Assembly: GCA_963678705.1 (NCBI GenBank)
Contig: OY783212.1
Span: forward strand, 18,042,001 to 18,106,000
Source of the DNA: Panorpa germanica
Lineage: Eukaryota > Arthropoda > Insecta > Mecoptera > Panorpidae
Length of the DNA stretch: 64,000 nt
Reading direction: 5' to 3'
Position numbers and translations under genes: made by a program. Under the pieces are notes generated by a model, which worked only from the letters and a program-made list of their open reading frames with translations, had not been told where the DNA came from and made no database searches. This document shows positions 35,986-46,934 of the stretch, one piece after another (within the stretch, counting starts at the first letter, position 1; each line of letters begins with the position of its first letter).

Positions 35986-38900
35986 ACGCGTTTCTGGCAT
36001 TTATGCGACCTTTTTTAAATTCATGGACTTTTTTTTCTAAAAATTTTTTTTGGATTTCTTGAATTTTTTTGATACAGTTATGTTTTCTAGGCTTTAAATT
36101 AAAGAACTGCTTCATTACATTTTAAATATCCACGCGTTTCTGGCTTTTATTCGACCTTTTTTAAATTCATGGACTTTTTTTCTAAAACTTTTTTTTTGGA
36201 TTTCTTGAATTTTTTTGATGCAGTTATGTTCGTTAGGCTTTAAGTTAAAGAACTGCTTCATTACATTTTAAATATCTTCGCAGTTCTGACTTTTATGCGA
36301 CCTTTTTTAAATTCATGGACTTTTTTTTCTAAAACTTTTTTTTGGATTTCTTGAATTTTTTTGATGCAGTTATGTTCGCCAGGCTTTAAGTTAAAGAACT
36401 GCTTCATTACATTTTAAATATCCACGCGTTTCTGGCTTTTATGCGACCTTTTTTAAATTCATGGACTTTTTTTTTCTAAAACTTTTTTTTGGATTTCTTG
36501 AAATTTTTTGATGCAGCTATGTTCGCCAGGCTTTAAGTTAAAGAACTGCTTCATTACATTTTAAATATCCACGCGTTTCTGGCTTTTATGCGACCTTTTT
36601 TAAATTCATGGACTCTTTTTTTCTAAAACTTTTTTTTGGATTTCTTGAATTTTTTTGATGCAGTTATGTTCGCTAGGCTTTAAGTTAAAGAACTGCTTCA
36701 TTACATTTTAAATATCCACGCGATTCTGGCTTTTATGCGACCTTTTCTAAATTCATGGACTTTTTTTTTTAATTTTTTTTTGTATTTCCTGAAATTTTTA
36801 GATGCAGTTATGTTCGCTAGGCTTTAAATTGAAGAACTGCTTCATTACATTTTAAATATCCACGCGTTTCTGGCTTTTATTCGACCTTTTTTAAATTCAT
36901 GGACTTTTTTTCTAAAACTTTTTTTTTGGATTTCCTGAAATTTTTTGATGCAGTTATGTTCGCTAGGCTTTAAGTGAAATAACTGCTTCATTACATTTTA
37001 AATATCCACGCGATTCTGCCTATTATGCGACCTTTTTTAAATTCATGGACTTTTTTTCTAAAAATTTTTTTTGGATTTCCTGAAATTTTTTGATGCAGTT
37101 ATGTTCGCTAGGCTTTAAGTTAAAGAACTGCATCATTAGATTTTAAATATCTACGCAGAAACTCAAAAAATTGCATTGCTCTTAAAATCATAAAAGTGAA
37201 CCTTTTCATCATTTTTAACAAGATTATAGTCTTCTTTCATTGCATGCTCCGATGAAGAGATTTAATATATTGATATATCAAGAACTAAAATACTTATTTA
37301 AAAATGAATTATAAATTTGAAATCAGCATTCAAAATTAAGTTAAAATCCGTTATAAAAATAATACTTTTTTTTTTAATTCTTTTGAAAAGTAAGAAGAGT
37401 ATAGTCTTCTTACTTTTCATAAAAATTGTTTGACTTTTTATGCCGATATCTCGTAATCCAAAAGACTTATCTAAAAATGAATTATAAATTTGAAATCAGC
37501 ATTCAAAATTAAGTTAAAATCCGTTATAAAAATAATACTTTTTTTTTTAATTTTTTTGAAAAGTGAGAAGAGTATAGTCTTCTTACTTTTCATAAAAATT
37601 GTTTGACTTTTTATGCCGATATCTCGTAATCCAAAAGACTTATCTAAAAATTAATTACAAATTTGAAATGAGCATTCAAAATTATTTAAAAAACCGTTAT
37701 AAAAATAACATATTTTCTTCTTCAGTTTTTTAATGAAAGAAGACTATAATCTTGTTAAAAATGATGAAAAGGTTCACTTTTATGATTTTAAGAGCAATGC
37801 AATTTTTTGAGTTTCTGCGTAGATATTTAAAATCTAATGATGCAGTTCTTTAACTTAAAGCCTAGCGAACATAACTGCATCAAAAAATTACAGGAAATCC
37901 AAAAAAAAATTTTAGAAAAAAAAGTCCATGAATTTAAAAAAGGTCGCATAAAAGCCAGAATCGTGTAGATATTTAAAATGTAATGAAGCAGTTCTTCAAT
38001 TTAAAGCCTAGCAAACATAACTGCATCAAAAAATTTCAAGAAATCCAAAAAAAATTTTTAGAAAAAAAAGTCCATGAATTTAAAAAAGGTCGCATAAAAG
38101 CCAGAAACGCGTGGATATTTAAAATGTAATGAAGCAGTTCTTTAATTTAAAGCCTAGCGAACATAATTGCATCAAAAAATTTCAGGAAATCCAAAAAAAA
38201 TTTTTAGAAAAAAAAGTCCATGAATTTAAAAAAGGTCGCATAAAAAGCAGAATCGCGTGGATATTTAAAATGTAATGAAGCAGTTCTTTAACTTAAAGCC
38301 TGGTGAACATAACTGCATCAAAAAATTTCAAGAAATCCAAAAGAAAGTTTTAGAAAAAAAGTCCATGAATTTAAAAAAGGTCGAATAAAAGCCAGAAACG
38401 CGTGGATATTTAAAATGTAATGAAGCAGTTCTTTAATTTAAAGCCTAGCGAACATAACTGCATCAAAAAATTTCAGGAAATCCAATAAAAAATTTTTAGA
38501 AAAAAAAGTCCATGAATTTATAAAAGGTCGCATAAAAGCCAGAAACGCGTGGATATTTAAAATGTAATAAAGCAGTTTTTTATTTTAAAGCCTGGCGAAC
38601 ATAACAGCATCAAAAAATTTCAGGAAATCCAAAAAAAAATTTTTAGAAAAAAAAGTCCATGAATTTATAAAAGGTCGCATAAAAGCCAGAAACGCGTAGA
38701 TATTTAAAATGTAATGAAGCAGTTCTTTAATTTAAAGCCTGGCGAACATAACTGCATCTAAAAATTTCAAGAAATCAAAAAAAAAAGTTTTAGAGAAAAA
38801 GTCCATGAATTTAAAAAAGGTCGAATAAAAGCCAGAAACGCGTGGATATTTAAAATCTAATGAAACAGTTCTTTAACTTAAAGCCTGGCGAACATAACTG

Positions 38901-39390
38901 CATCAAGAAATTTCAGGAAATCCAAAAAAAAGTTTTAGAAAAAAAAGTCCATGAATTTAAAAAAGGTCGCATAAAAGCCAGAAACGCGTGGATATTTAAA
39001 ATGTAATGAAGCAGTTCTTTAACTTAAAGCCTAGCGAACATAACTGCATCAAAAAATTTCAAGAAATCAAAAAAAAAGTTTTAGAAAAAAAAAGTCCATG
39101 AATTTAAAAAAGGTCGCATAAAAGCCAGAAACGCGTGGATATTTAAAATGTAATGAAGCAGTTCTTTAACTTAAAGCCTGGCGAACATAACTGCATCAAA
39201 AAAATTCAAGAAATCAAAAAAAAAGTTTTAGAAAAAAAAAGTCCATGAATTTAAAAAAGGTCGCATAAAAGCCAGAAACGCGTAGATATTTAAAATGTAA
39301 TGAAGCAGTTCTTTAACTTAAAGCCTAGCGAACATAACTGCATCAAAAAATTTCAAGAAATCCAAAAAAAATTTTTAGAAAAACGCGTGG
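35986..39390. mobile_element. Giant palindrome of tandem ~146-bp repeats (foldback-like)
   Basis: The left arm (about 35,986-37,150) holds eight direct copies of a unit of 144-147 bp, marked by CCACGCGTTTCTGGCTTTTA and GCTTCATTACATTTTAAATA. The right arm (about 37,800-39,390) holds about eleven copies of the same unit in inverse orientation (TAAAAGCCAGAAACGCGTGG). The centre (37,150-37,800) has inverted edges plus a 173-bp tandem repeat. Long inverted arms made of subterminal tandem repeats are the hallmark of foldback elements (FB, Galileo). No transposase was found. If transcribed from either side, the RNA would fold into a hairpin over 1 kb long. Confidence 0.8.
37301..37700 (+). repeat. 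173-bp tandem repeat at the palindrome centre
   Basis: Two complete units and a partial third start near 37,301, 37,474 and 37,647 (AAAAATGAATTATAAATTTG). Each complete unit contains a small perfect hairpin: GAAAAGTAAGAAGA at 37,385-37,398, a 6-base loop GTATAG, and the inverse TCTTCTTACTTTTC at 37,405-37,418. The second unit has one stem change. Confidence 0.8.
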
Positions 39391-40571
39391 TCAATTGATA
39401 TTGTAATTATGTAATTTTTAATTTTAGCCAAAAACTAATTTTTCTTCATTTCTTCGAGATGATAGAAGGTTATACTCTTTTTAAAAATGATGAAAATATT
39501 GTATTTACTAAATTTACATTATCATATAAATACTACAGTTCAATTCCAATTTAAAAAACTACTAGCGACATCTATTTATGTAAGTACAAACTATAAAGAG
39601 ACGTTATTTGTGTTGCCTAAGAATCAGGCGTTAAAGTTGCCACAAATTTAATTATTTTGTGTAAATATTAATTCTTAAAAAAACTGAAAAAAACTAAAAC
39701 AAAAACTAAATTCTCTGCAATTCTTCGAGATGATAAAAGGTTACACTCTTGTTAAAAACGATGGAAATGTTAAATTTTTAATTTTAGCAAAATCTAAATT
39801 CTCTGCATTTCTTCGAGAGGATAAAAGGTTATTCTCTTGTTAAAAACGATGGAAATGTTGAATTTTTAAACTTTAACAATATTTTGGTTTAAATTCAATT
39901 AACAAAACTACTAGCGACATCTACTTAGGTTAGTTGTGTTGCCTGCGATTCAGGCGTTAAAGTTGCTTGTACGTGACCCAGTACTACTATCATTTAAAAC
40001 TAAATTTTCTACACTTCTTCGAGATAGAAAGATATACTGCTGTTAAAAATGATGTTAATGTTAAAGTTTTAACTTTAACGTTACCTACTTAACTTTTCCT
40101 GTATATCAATTAAATCAATTAAACAAATTTCGCATTCTTTTTTTAAATCATTGAATAGATCTGGCAGGAAAATGAATAGTTTGAAATATTATTTCCATGT
40201 GGTACAGCTTCCATGTTATCACATAGGAACATGATAAAATTGGCATTATTTATTAATTACCAAATTATCAAATAGATACGAATGATAACATCTTATTTAT
40301 GTTCAGCAATATATCAGCAAAAACATGGCCTAATACCTGTAATATACGTGTGTTATCTGTTATTAATTATTTCAATAGGTTCGGTCGATAAGTTTTTTCA
40401 TTAATCGTAAATCTTAATACTTATCATTGTGATTTTGGGGATTTAGTAATTCAATTTAATTCTTTTGTACCTTTGTGATTAGTGCAATGTTATAATTTTT
40501 CAAATTAATACGAGTGCGCATTAAAAAATTGTGTATGGCTTGTGCAAAACTTAAATTTAACAATTTTTAAA
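39391..40571. repeat. Repeat-rich sequence between the palindrome and the Rho-like gene
   Basis: It contains dispersed ~89-bp units (TTCTTCGAGATGAT..., TTAAAAACGATGGAAATG). About 39,480-39,780 also recurs inverted at about 42,610-42,910, on the far side of the Rho-like gene. No coding sequence was seen. Confidence 0.6.
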
Positions 40572-41588
40572 ATGTCAACGCCTAAAAAGTTGGTTACCAT
40601 TGTTACTGTTGGTGATTTTAATAGTAAGAAGTTATATGTCTTAAATAGATACACTACACGGAAATTTAAGGATGCTGTAGATGGTACCACGTAAGTGTTT
40701 AACGAAAATATATGTATATTTCTAAGTTGACTTTAATCGACCGACGCAAAGTGTATAAATTATTTAGGACTGCGTTGATGCACTTGCAGTTACTCAATAT
40801 TTATTTTTAGTTTAATATTTTATCAGTCAATCAATTACTGGAAGTAAATATAATAATTTCATTTAATTAAAGACTTTAAACTAGGCCACAACTAAGACCA
40901 GTTACTGTAGTTGCTATTCATATTTTCGTAGGGGTTAATTATATTTTTATATGTTACGGTTTATTTATTGTCTTATAGATATATTCATATTTTCAGTATT
41001 CCAGATTTTCGAGGACTTATTAAGGTTGACAAAGAAGTTTACGATTTGATTATATCCGATACACCGCCCCGTGACACGTACAAAACAATTCGCCAGCTAA
41101 CTTATGAAATTGTAAATAAATAAATATTCCATTAACTTAAAATTCTAATAAAACTAACCTCACTTTTTCTTTCAGGCAAACTGTATAATACTATTTTTTT
41201 CAATTAAAAGTCGACCAACATTTGCAAATATTCTTTCAGATTGGTATGAAGAGATTCGGGAAATTCGATCTTCGGTTCCAATAATTCTTGCAGGTTTGTG
41301 AAATATCAACTTTTTGGTAGTTTTACGCTAAACAGAAACGCTAAATTTCATGGTTGGGAAAATATTATTTTAGGTACGTTCTCTGACTTAAGAAAAACAG
41401 AACCTTCATACAATTTAGTGAGTTATGAAGAAGGCGTTGAAATGGCGGATAAGATTCGCGCTTACGCATACATTGAGTGCTCAGCAAAAGAAAATACGAA
41501 TGTAGACATGGTCTTCGAAGAAGCAGTCCGAGCTGCACGACCAGAAAAAATGCAAAAAGTAAAACAGAAGAAATGTGTTATACTTTGA
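40572..41588 (+). CDS. RhoL-like Rho-family protein, probable pseudo-GTPase
   Basis: Four exons: 40,572-40,690; 40,997-41,111; 41,176-41,293; 41,374-41,588 (stop TGA), all in phase, 188 residues. Similarity to Rho GTPases runs end to end: VGD at 13-15, VDxxxY at 50-55, DT at 61-62, WYEEIREI, VPIILAG, DLR, ECSAK and VFEEAVRAA. Essential residues are changed. The P-loop GDGxxGKT reads GDFNSKKL at 14-21 (only Lys20 kept). DTAGQ reads DTPPR at 61-65, removing the switch II Gly and catalytic Gln. The NKxD/TKxD base-recognition motif reads TFSD. The helix between DLR and ECSAK is shorter than in RhoA. The C-terminus is KVKQKKCVIL, a polybasic stretch and a CaaX box whose final Leu predicts geranylgeranylation and membrane attachment. 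The frame is intact, so I read it as an expressed pseudo-GTPase rather than a dead copy. Expression is not shown. Confidence 0.85.
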
Positions 41589-41824
41589 TTTGATTTAATA
41601 CGGCACATTCTGCAATACTGTACCTTTATATTTCAATTAAATATCTATTCATATATACGAGTATTTAATGTTTAGAATGATTGAACTCTTCAATTTATAT
41701 TTAATCCAGCTCTGTTAAAGGTTTTCTTCAAGATTCAGCTCAAGTCAGATTATCAGAAGGTGGTGTCCACGTAATCCTTAGAGGCCCTTGTTGTGCAACC
41801 AGTGAATCTGGATTGTAAAAATTA

Positions 41825-41830
41825 AATAAA
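41825..41830 (+). terminator. Polyadenylation signal candidate for the Rho-like gene
   Basis: AATAAA, 237 bases after the stop codon of the four-exon Rho-like gene. Confidence 0.45.
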
Positions 41831-42029
41831 CGCAGAACAACCTTACACCCTTACTCGCCTTTTCGACTACTATAAATTACCAGTGACTAGATACATTTGA
41901 ATCTGTGTCAGAGCTACCCACAAGCCTTCATTAGACTAAGTGTACCTGACTATGCCAGTTAACAATAATCGAGCGAGTGAATAAAAATTAACTGCACTCA
42001 AAATTAACATTTAAATAAAAATATTTTAA

Positions 42030-42035
42030 TTTATT
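42030..42035 (-). terminator. Polyadenylation signal candidate for the acidic-protein gene
   Basis: AATAAA on the minus strand, 89 bases past the stop codon at 42,124. Confidence 0.45.
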
Positions 42036-42123
42036 TATATTTAAGACATTACACTTTTCTTAATTCTTTTTTTTACATCTGTCTTAATGTATTTATCATT
42101 GGATGAGGTACAAATCCGGTCCG

Positions 42124-45100
42124 CTACAGTCTGTTAACCAGGTATTGTTCTTCAGGGGTCAGATCAAGATCCTCGGTTTTGAAGGTTTTGTTAGAATCAG
42201 TACTGTTCGTTTCGTCAACATCCATACCGTTGCTGATGCTACTAGTATCTAGTTCTGACATTTGGTAATTGACTCCAATTTCTTCTGAGATGTTTGTAAT
42301 TTGATCTTGGATTTTAGTTGCTTCTGCAATACGTCTTCGGTACATCTCCAAACGAAAATTAAGCATGTCGCGAGGTCGAATAGAGGTCAAAGATGATGTG
42401 AAATTGCATGGCAACGGCAAATAATGGCTGTGAATATAAATTATACATGAATTAATAATAATAAACACTATATTCGTAACAAGTCTTAAAAATGAATGAA
42501 GTGTCCAACTGGTGAAGCAATTAGGAAAAAACGAGAGTTGGAAAAATAAAAAAGACTGAATTATAAATGAAGGATTGATAATTGACAAAAAGAACGAGAA
42601 AGAACAAATTTAACATTTCCATCGTTTTTTTAACAAGAGTATAACCTTCTATTATCCCGAAGAATTGCAGAGATTTTAGTTTTTGTTTTAGTTTTTTTTT
42701 AAATTAATATTTACATAAAATAATTAAATTTGTGGCAACTTCAACGCCTGATTTTTAGGCAACACAAATAACCTCTCTTTATAGTTTATAATTACATAAA
42801 TAGATGTCGCTAACAGTTTCTTTAAATTGGAATTAAACTAAAATATTTATATGATAATATAAATTTAGTAAATACAATATTTTCATTATTTTTAAGAAGG
42901 TTATACTCTTCTTTCTTTTCAAAAATAGATATGCTTGAAGTTACGACAGTTCGGCGGTGACTCATATTTAAAACAAGTTGTGTATTTAAACTGCTGATAT
43001 AACTAAAAAGAACTGACTCACTTATTTTTCTATAATGTATATAGAAACGAATAAGACAAAATTCATTATCGTATTATAAATTCATACCGCTCTTATAACC
43101 TCTTTTAAGTATAAGTCAACGCCGATCTATCGTGATTTTGACTATACATCTGCACTTTTGGTAAAGTTTAAAAATTGCAAATGTCCATCGTTTTTAACAA
43201 GAGTATAACCTTCTATCATCTCGAACAAATGAAGAAAATTTAGTTTTTGCTAAAATTAAAGATTCAACATTTTCATCGTTTTAAACAAGGCTATAATCTT
43301 CTATCATCTCGAAGAAATGCATAAAATTTAGTTTTTACTTCATTTTTAGTCTTCATTATTTTAACAAAGAAGAAAGGGAAAGAGAAAATAGGAGGATAAG
43401 AATAGTAGTTGATGTTTCAATAAGTCTATAAAGCTCGAAGATCTACTATTTTTGACAAAAGTAATAATATTGAACATTAAATTAAACATATTGCTACTAG
43501 AAATAATAGAATATAAACTATTACCTATTGCGTTCAAATGATTGGCATCCACATTCACTTTCACAATCAGAAGTTTCATCGCTGTCATCACAATTAATAT
43601 CTCTTTCGGGTCGGGTATGATCCGAATCACTAGTGTTTCCATCGCTATCTTCCTGTAATTCTATCCTTCTTCTAAGTTCTTGATCAATATAGAACTGCGT
43701 CCTTGCAATAGTTTCGGGACTAAGTACATCATCATTCATTTCAGTGTTTTGTCCACCAGATGCCGTTATCTATAATAAATTTAATAAATTAGTAGTGAAA
43801 ATAAGAAGCGCCTTTGTACGTAGGCAACATCAATAACATGTTATAAACTTTCTAAAGTAAAAACGCAGGAATAATTTATTAATACTAAAAGTAGTTAAGA
43901 ATGTTTACCTCTAATTGTTCGGCAACGTCGCCAGTTAAATTGTCACATCTCTCAGTAAGTCCACGAATTCTAAGGCGATGTTCAATAGATCTATTCAACG
44001 ATATCTGCAAATTATATTTAGTTAGTAAAATATTGTTTATGAAAAATAATATTGTTTTGGACTTTAAAAATAAAGAATGAAATATTAACATTATACCGAA
44101 TATGTTAAATATGCGAGCTATGTAGATTAATTCAAATATTTGTAATTATTTATTAAAAACATCATACCATTGCTTTTTGACGATTTTTAGTAGCAGCATT
44201 TGTTAAATCCTTTACAGTTTTACCTCTGAAAATATTAAGAATAAGTTTTTATGCCATAATATTTTCATTTTAGAGCTTATTTTACTTTTCGTTTCGCCTT
44301 CTTTTTGTAATATTTAAGTTTAGCGTTTTAAGAAATAAAATTAAAGAAACTATTGTCTTGCTGCTGCTGACAGCACTTACAAATCATCATTGCAGCCATT
44401 AGAATCCTCCAAACCCTCCTCATTATTTGTGTCGGCATAACTTCGAGGTCTGGTCGGCCGATACGTAGAGCACGTCTGTTCGTCTCGATCAGAATGTGCG
44501 TCTTCTACATTATAAAATTATTTAGAAGTAAACAAGACATTAATCAAACCCAAAACAAAATCTAATTGTGATTGATTAATAATTGTGAGTTTACCTGCAG
44601 ATTGATGTCTATGGTGTAATTGATAAAGATGTTGCGTCTGCTGAACCGTTAATGTCTGTTGGTGCAACGTATTCATCAAATTTTTCTAAAATTATATTAA
44701 GATAAAATTATGTTAGTTTGGAAAATTATGTTTTACGTAAAATGAAGGAGAATGGGCTTGAGTCCTATGTTTTAATTTCTATAGAAGTGTACTATATATT
44801 GATAAAGTGGGTTACTAGAACCTCAAATGTTCAATTATTTTTTAATAACTCCTTATATGTCAAGAGATATTAACAATTAAAAAAGTCATTTTGTCTCTTT
44901 ATTATTAAAGGGATTCAACGTTGTACACATTCCAAATGCATGTAACATCACAACCGCTGCCAACCTTACAGCTCATAAATCTCTGCTATATGTATTTATA
45001 TATAAAAATATTAAATATTATTTACAGCTATTTCAAGGAACAATCAAATTTCAATATTATGTCTGCCTTAGCAGGGTTGAATAAAATAAAAACTTATTAT

Positions 45101-45583
45101 TCTTTAACTTGACTTGATTATTTGACTACCAACAGCTACAAAACATTACCACAGTGCTGACCTACTCAACAAATAACTGACGTTAAAATGCATTTCACGA
45201 CATACAAATATGGCCGACCATTTCTAGCGCTAAAACTACAATTCAAATTTTTAATTACTATATCTCCGTCAACATTTAGATATTTAATACAATAGACACG
45301 CCAATACACATTTATTAACATCAAATTCAATCAACAATTGAAAAATCGACCACTAAAAAATGAGGACACAAGCCCATTGGAAGGGGTAATGAAATACCAT
45401 ATTTATGTATTTATGGACCTCGACTACGGCTCGGATACTTACGATCTTCATGGTGAGGTTCCTAGATTGGGTTCCATTCCCTTGCTGATTGTGGTCCTCA
45501 TCGGTACCATTCGCCAAGTAGTGGCGATTCATATCCGACGCCCCAATTCCTGGATTTAATATTATTTGACTCTCAGAAGCCAT
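42124..45583 (-). CDS. Unrecognised acidic protein, seven exons
   Basis: Exons on the minus strand: 45,583-45,443; 44,685-44,595; 44,504-44,381; 44,225-44,168; 44,004-43,909; 43,769-43,525; 42,427-42,124 (stop TAG). All junctions are in phase and use GT-AG, giving 352 residues. No family was recognised. Visible parts, in order: an N-terminus MASESQIILNPGIGAS; a Gln/His-rich stretch (HQQTLTVQQTQHLYQLHHRH); a charged helical region (KTVKDLTNAATKNRQKAM, SLNRSIEHRLRIRGLTERC); a second helical segment (ARTQFYIDQELRRRIELQE); an acidic Ser/Asp tract with a Cys cluster (DCESECGC); another helix (RDMLNFRLEMYRRRIAEATK); and an acidic tail ending LTPEEQYLVNRL. There is no signal peptide or membrane span. 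The makeup suggests an intracellular, perhaps nuclear or scaffold, protein, but that is a guess. Introns 1 and 6 are loaded with mobile elements. Confidence 0.8.
42600..42910 (-). repeat. Inverted partner of 39,480-39,780
   Basis: Blocks such as TAGATGTCGCTA, CAACGCCTGATTTTTAGGCA and TAAATTTAGTAAATACAATA match the 39.5-kb region in reverse orientation. The pair flanks the whole Rho-like gene and sits in the last intron of the acidic-protein gene. Confidence 0.7.
42946..43130 (-). mobile_element. Short MITE, ~186 bp, copy 2
   Basis: Same element as 5,428-5,613 but inverted, with slightly decayed ends (AGTTCGGCGGTGACTCAT at the left). It lies in the last intron of the acidic-protein gene. Confidence 0.75.
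43170..43345 (-). repeat. Dispersed ~89-bp repeat units, inverted
   Basis: Two units of the CATCGTTTTTAACAAGAGTATAACC type are found, inverse to those flanking the 36-39 kb palindrome. Confidence 0.65.
44751..45378 (-). mobile_element. 630-bp MITE family, copy D (full length, inverted)
   Basis: Inverted full-length copy with one mismatch in the terminal repeat (GGGCTTGAGTCCT at the left). It fills most of the first intron of the acidic-protein gene, 64 bases from exon 1. Confidence 0.9.
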
Positions 45584-46934
45584 TTTACTTCTTCAGTGTC
45601 CTTTCTTAATTCCGTCAGCAAGAGGTATTTCCTTTTATTTCTATTATTGATTAAATTATGATTTAATCTCTTTTTTTTTGGTAAATTTATAAAACCCTAT
45701 TTTTAATAATTCTTCCAAATCCAAATAATGACGGAAAAATTTTAAACAATTTACGTTGGACAAAACATAAAATTTTGTAAAGCATATATGAAAGAATTAA
45801 TTAAAATTAAATTTTATTTTATAATTTTGTTTCTTGTTACTTTAGTTACAAATATTTTGTTTTGCAATTTAACTAAATATAAAGCATGCGCATTCCGGAA
45901 TTAATTTTTTTTTATTTCTATTTTCAAAACCAATAAAATATTTTACTAATATTGATTTATTTGTCCTAATAAGTTTAGCAAAGTTTCTCACCAAGACCCA
46001 CGGAAGCACTTCTGTATTTTTAATAAAAATCTTGAATTTGAAAAGAAATGAATTAATCAATAACTTTTTTTTAGCTAACTACACATATAATTTAGATTTG
46101 AAGTTTCAACTAGTATTGATATTCAACATAATTTTAAAATAGCAGTCTAGATTCTAGAAATCTCTAAACAGTATAAACCGAGTAGTTGCACTACACTTGA
46201 TCTAGACCCCTAAAATATAGGCACGCCGCGATACTTCAATTAAAAACAGCGTAGTTCACCAAATTTATTTACCCCATACACATGAGCCAACAAAATTTGA
46301 AATTTACTTGATCCAGTTTTCATGTGTAGACATCGGTTTCTATTTCGTTGCATTATTTATGTGTTGGAGATAAATAAATGATTGACATACAAAATCGTTT
46401 TGATTAATCTTGATGTATGAAGTTTGTATTCTACATATTCATGTGTGTCACCAGGAAACAACAATATCTTGCGAAAGAATATTTAATTAAGATGAAATGT
46501 TATAAATCTTCTCTTCTATGAATTGCTATCTCTTTTATACAACACAGTGAAAAAAATAAAGAAAATAATTACCTAATAAGTCCTTGACATCAATTATGTG
46601 ACGAACACAGAAATTCTAATTGTAATTAGTTGTGAACTTTTGCATAGTTAATAAAACAGAACCGCCCCATTTTTAAGTGAGTTCACAAAGCCATTACTAT
46701 TATATTAACCGCTTGTTGTAGATGGATGTAGAATAGCATTTAGATTCTATTTTAGTTGTAACTATAAAATGATCAAACTATTTAACAAAGTGTACTTTAT
46801 TTGAACAAGAAGTTGTTGTCTAAAACAATATATTTAAATCAAATTTAATGTAAGTTATGACAAAAACATATTTCCATTTATAAAAATAAGAAAGTAAATC
46901 TTCTTTTACATTATTAAAGCGCGGGGCGGGGCGA
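45584..46934. other. Gene-free region between two minus-strand genes
   Basis: AT-rich. It presumably holds the promoter of the acidic-protein gene and the 3' end of the coiled-coil gene. A minus-strand AATAAA at 46,796-46,801 could end the latter. A short word shared with the MITE E/F subgroup (TTGCTATCTCTTTTATACAAC) is at about 46,524. Confidence 0.4.

Noticed and set aside
35986..39390. Regular direct repeats suggestive of a CRISPR array
   Set aside because: Units are ~146 bp with no distinct unique spacers, the arms are inverted to each other, and the genome is eukaryotic.
41298..41373. ATG at 41,298 as the start of a short Rho-like protein
   Set aside because: It lies in the last intron; three upstream exons in correct phase supply the rest of the Rho fold.
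40572..41588. Interpretation as a processed retrocopy of RhoL
   Set aside because: It has introns at the same positions and phases as RhoL and no poly-A tract at the end.
42428..42588. Upstream extension of the last exon frame of the acidic gene to an ATG at 42,588
   Set aside because: A clear acceptor at 42,428-42,430 joins in phase to the donor after 43,525, and the extension is hydrophobic intron sequence.
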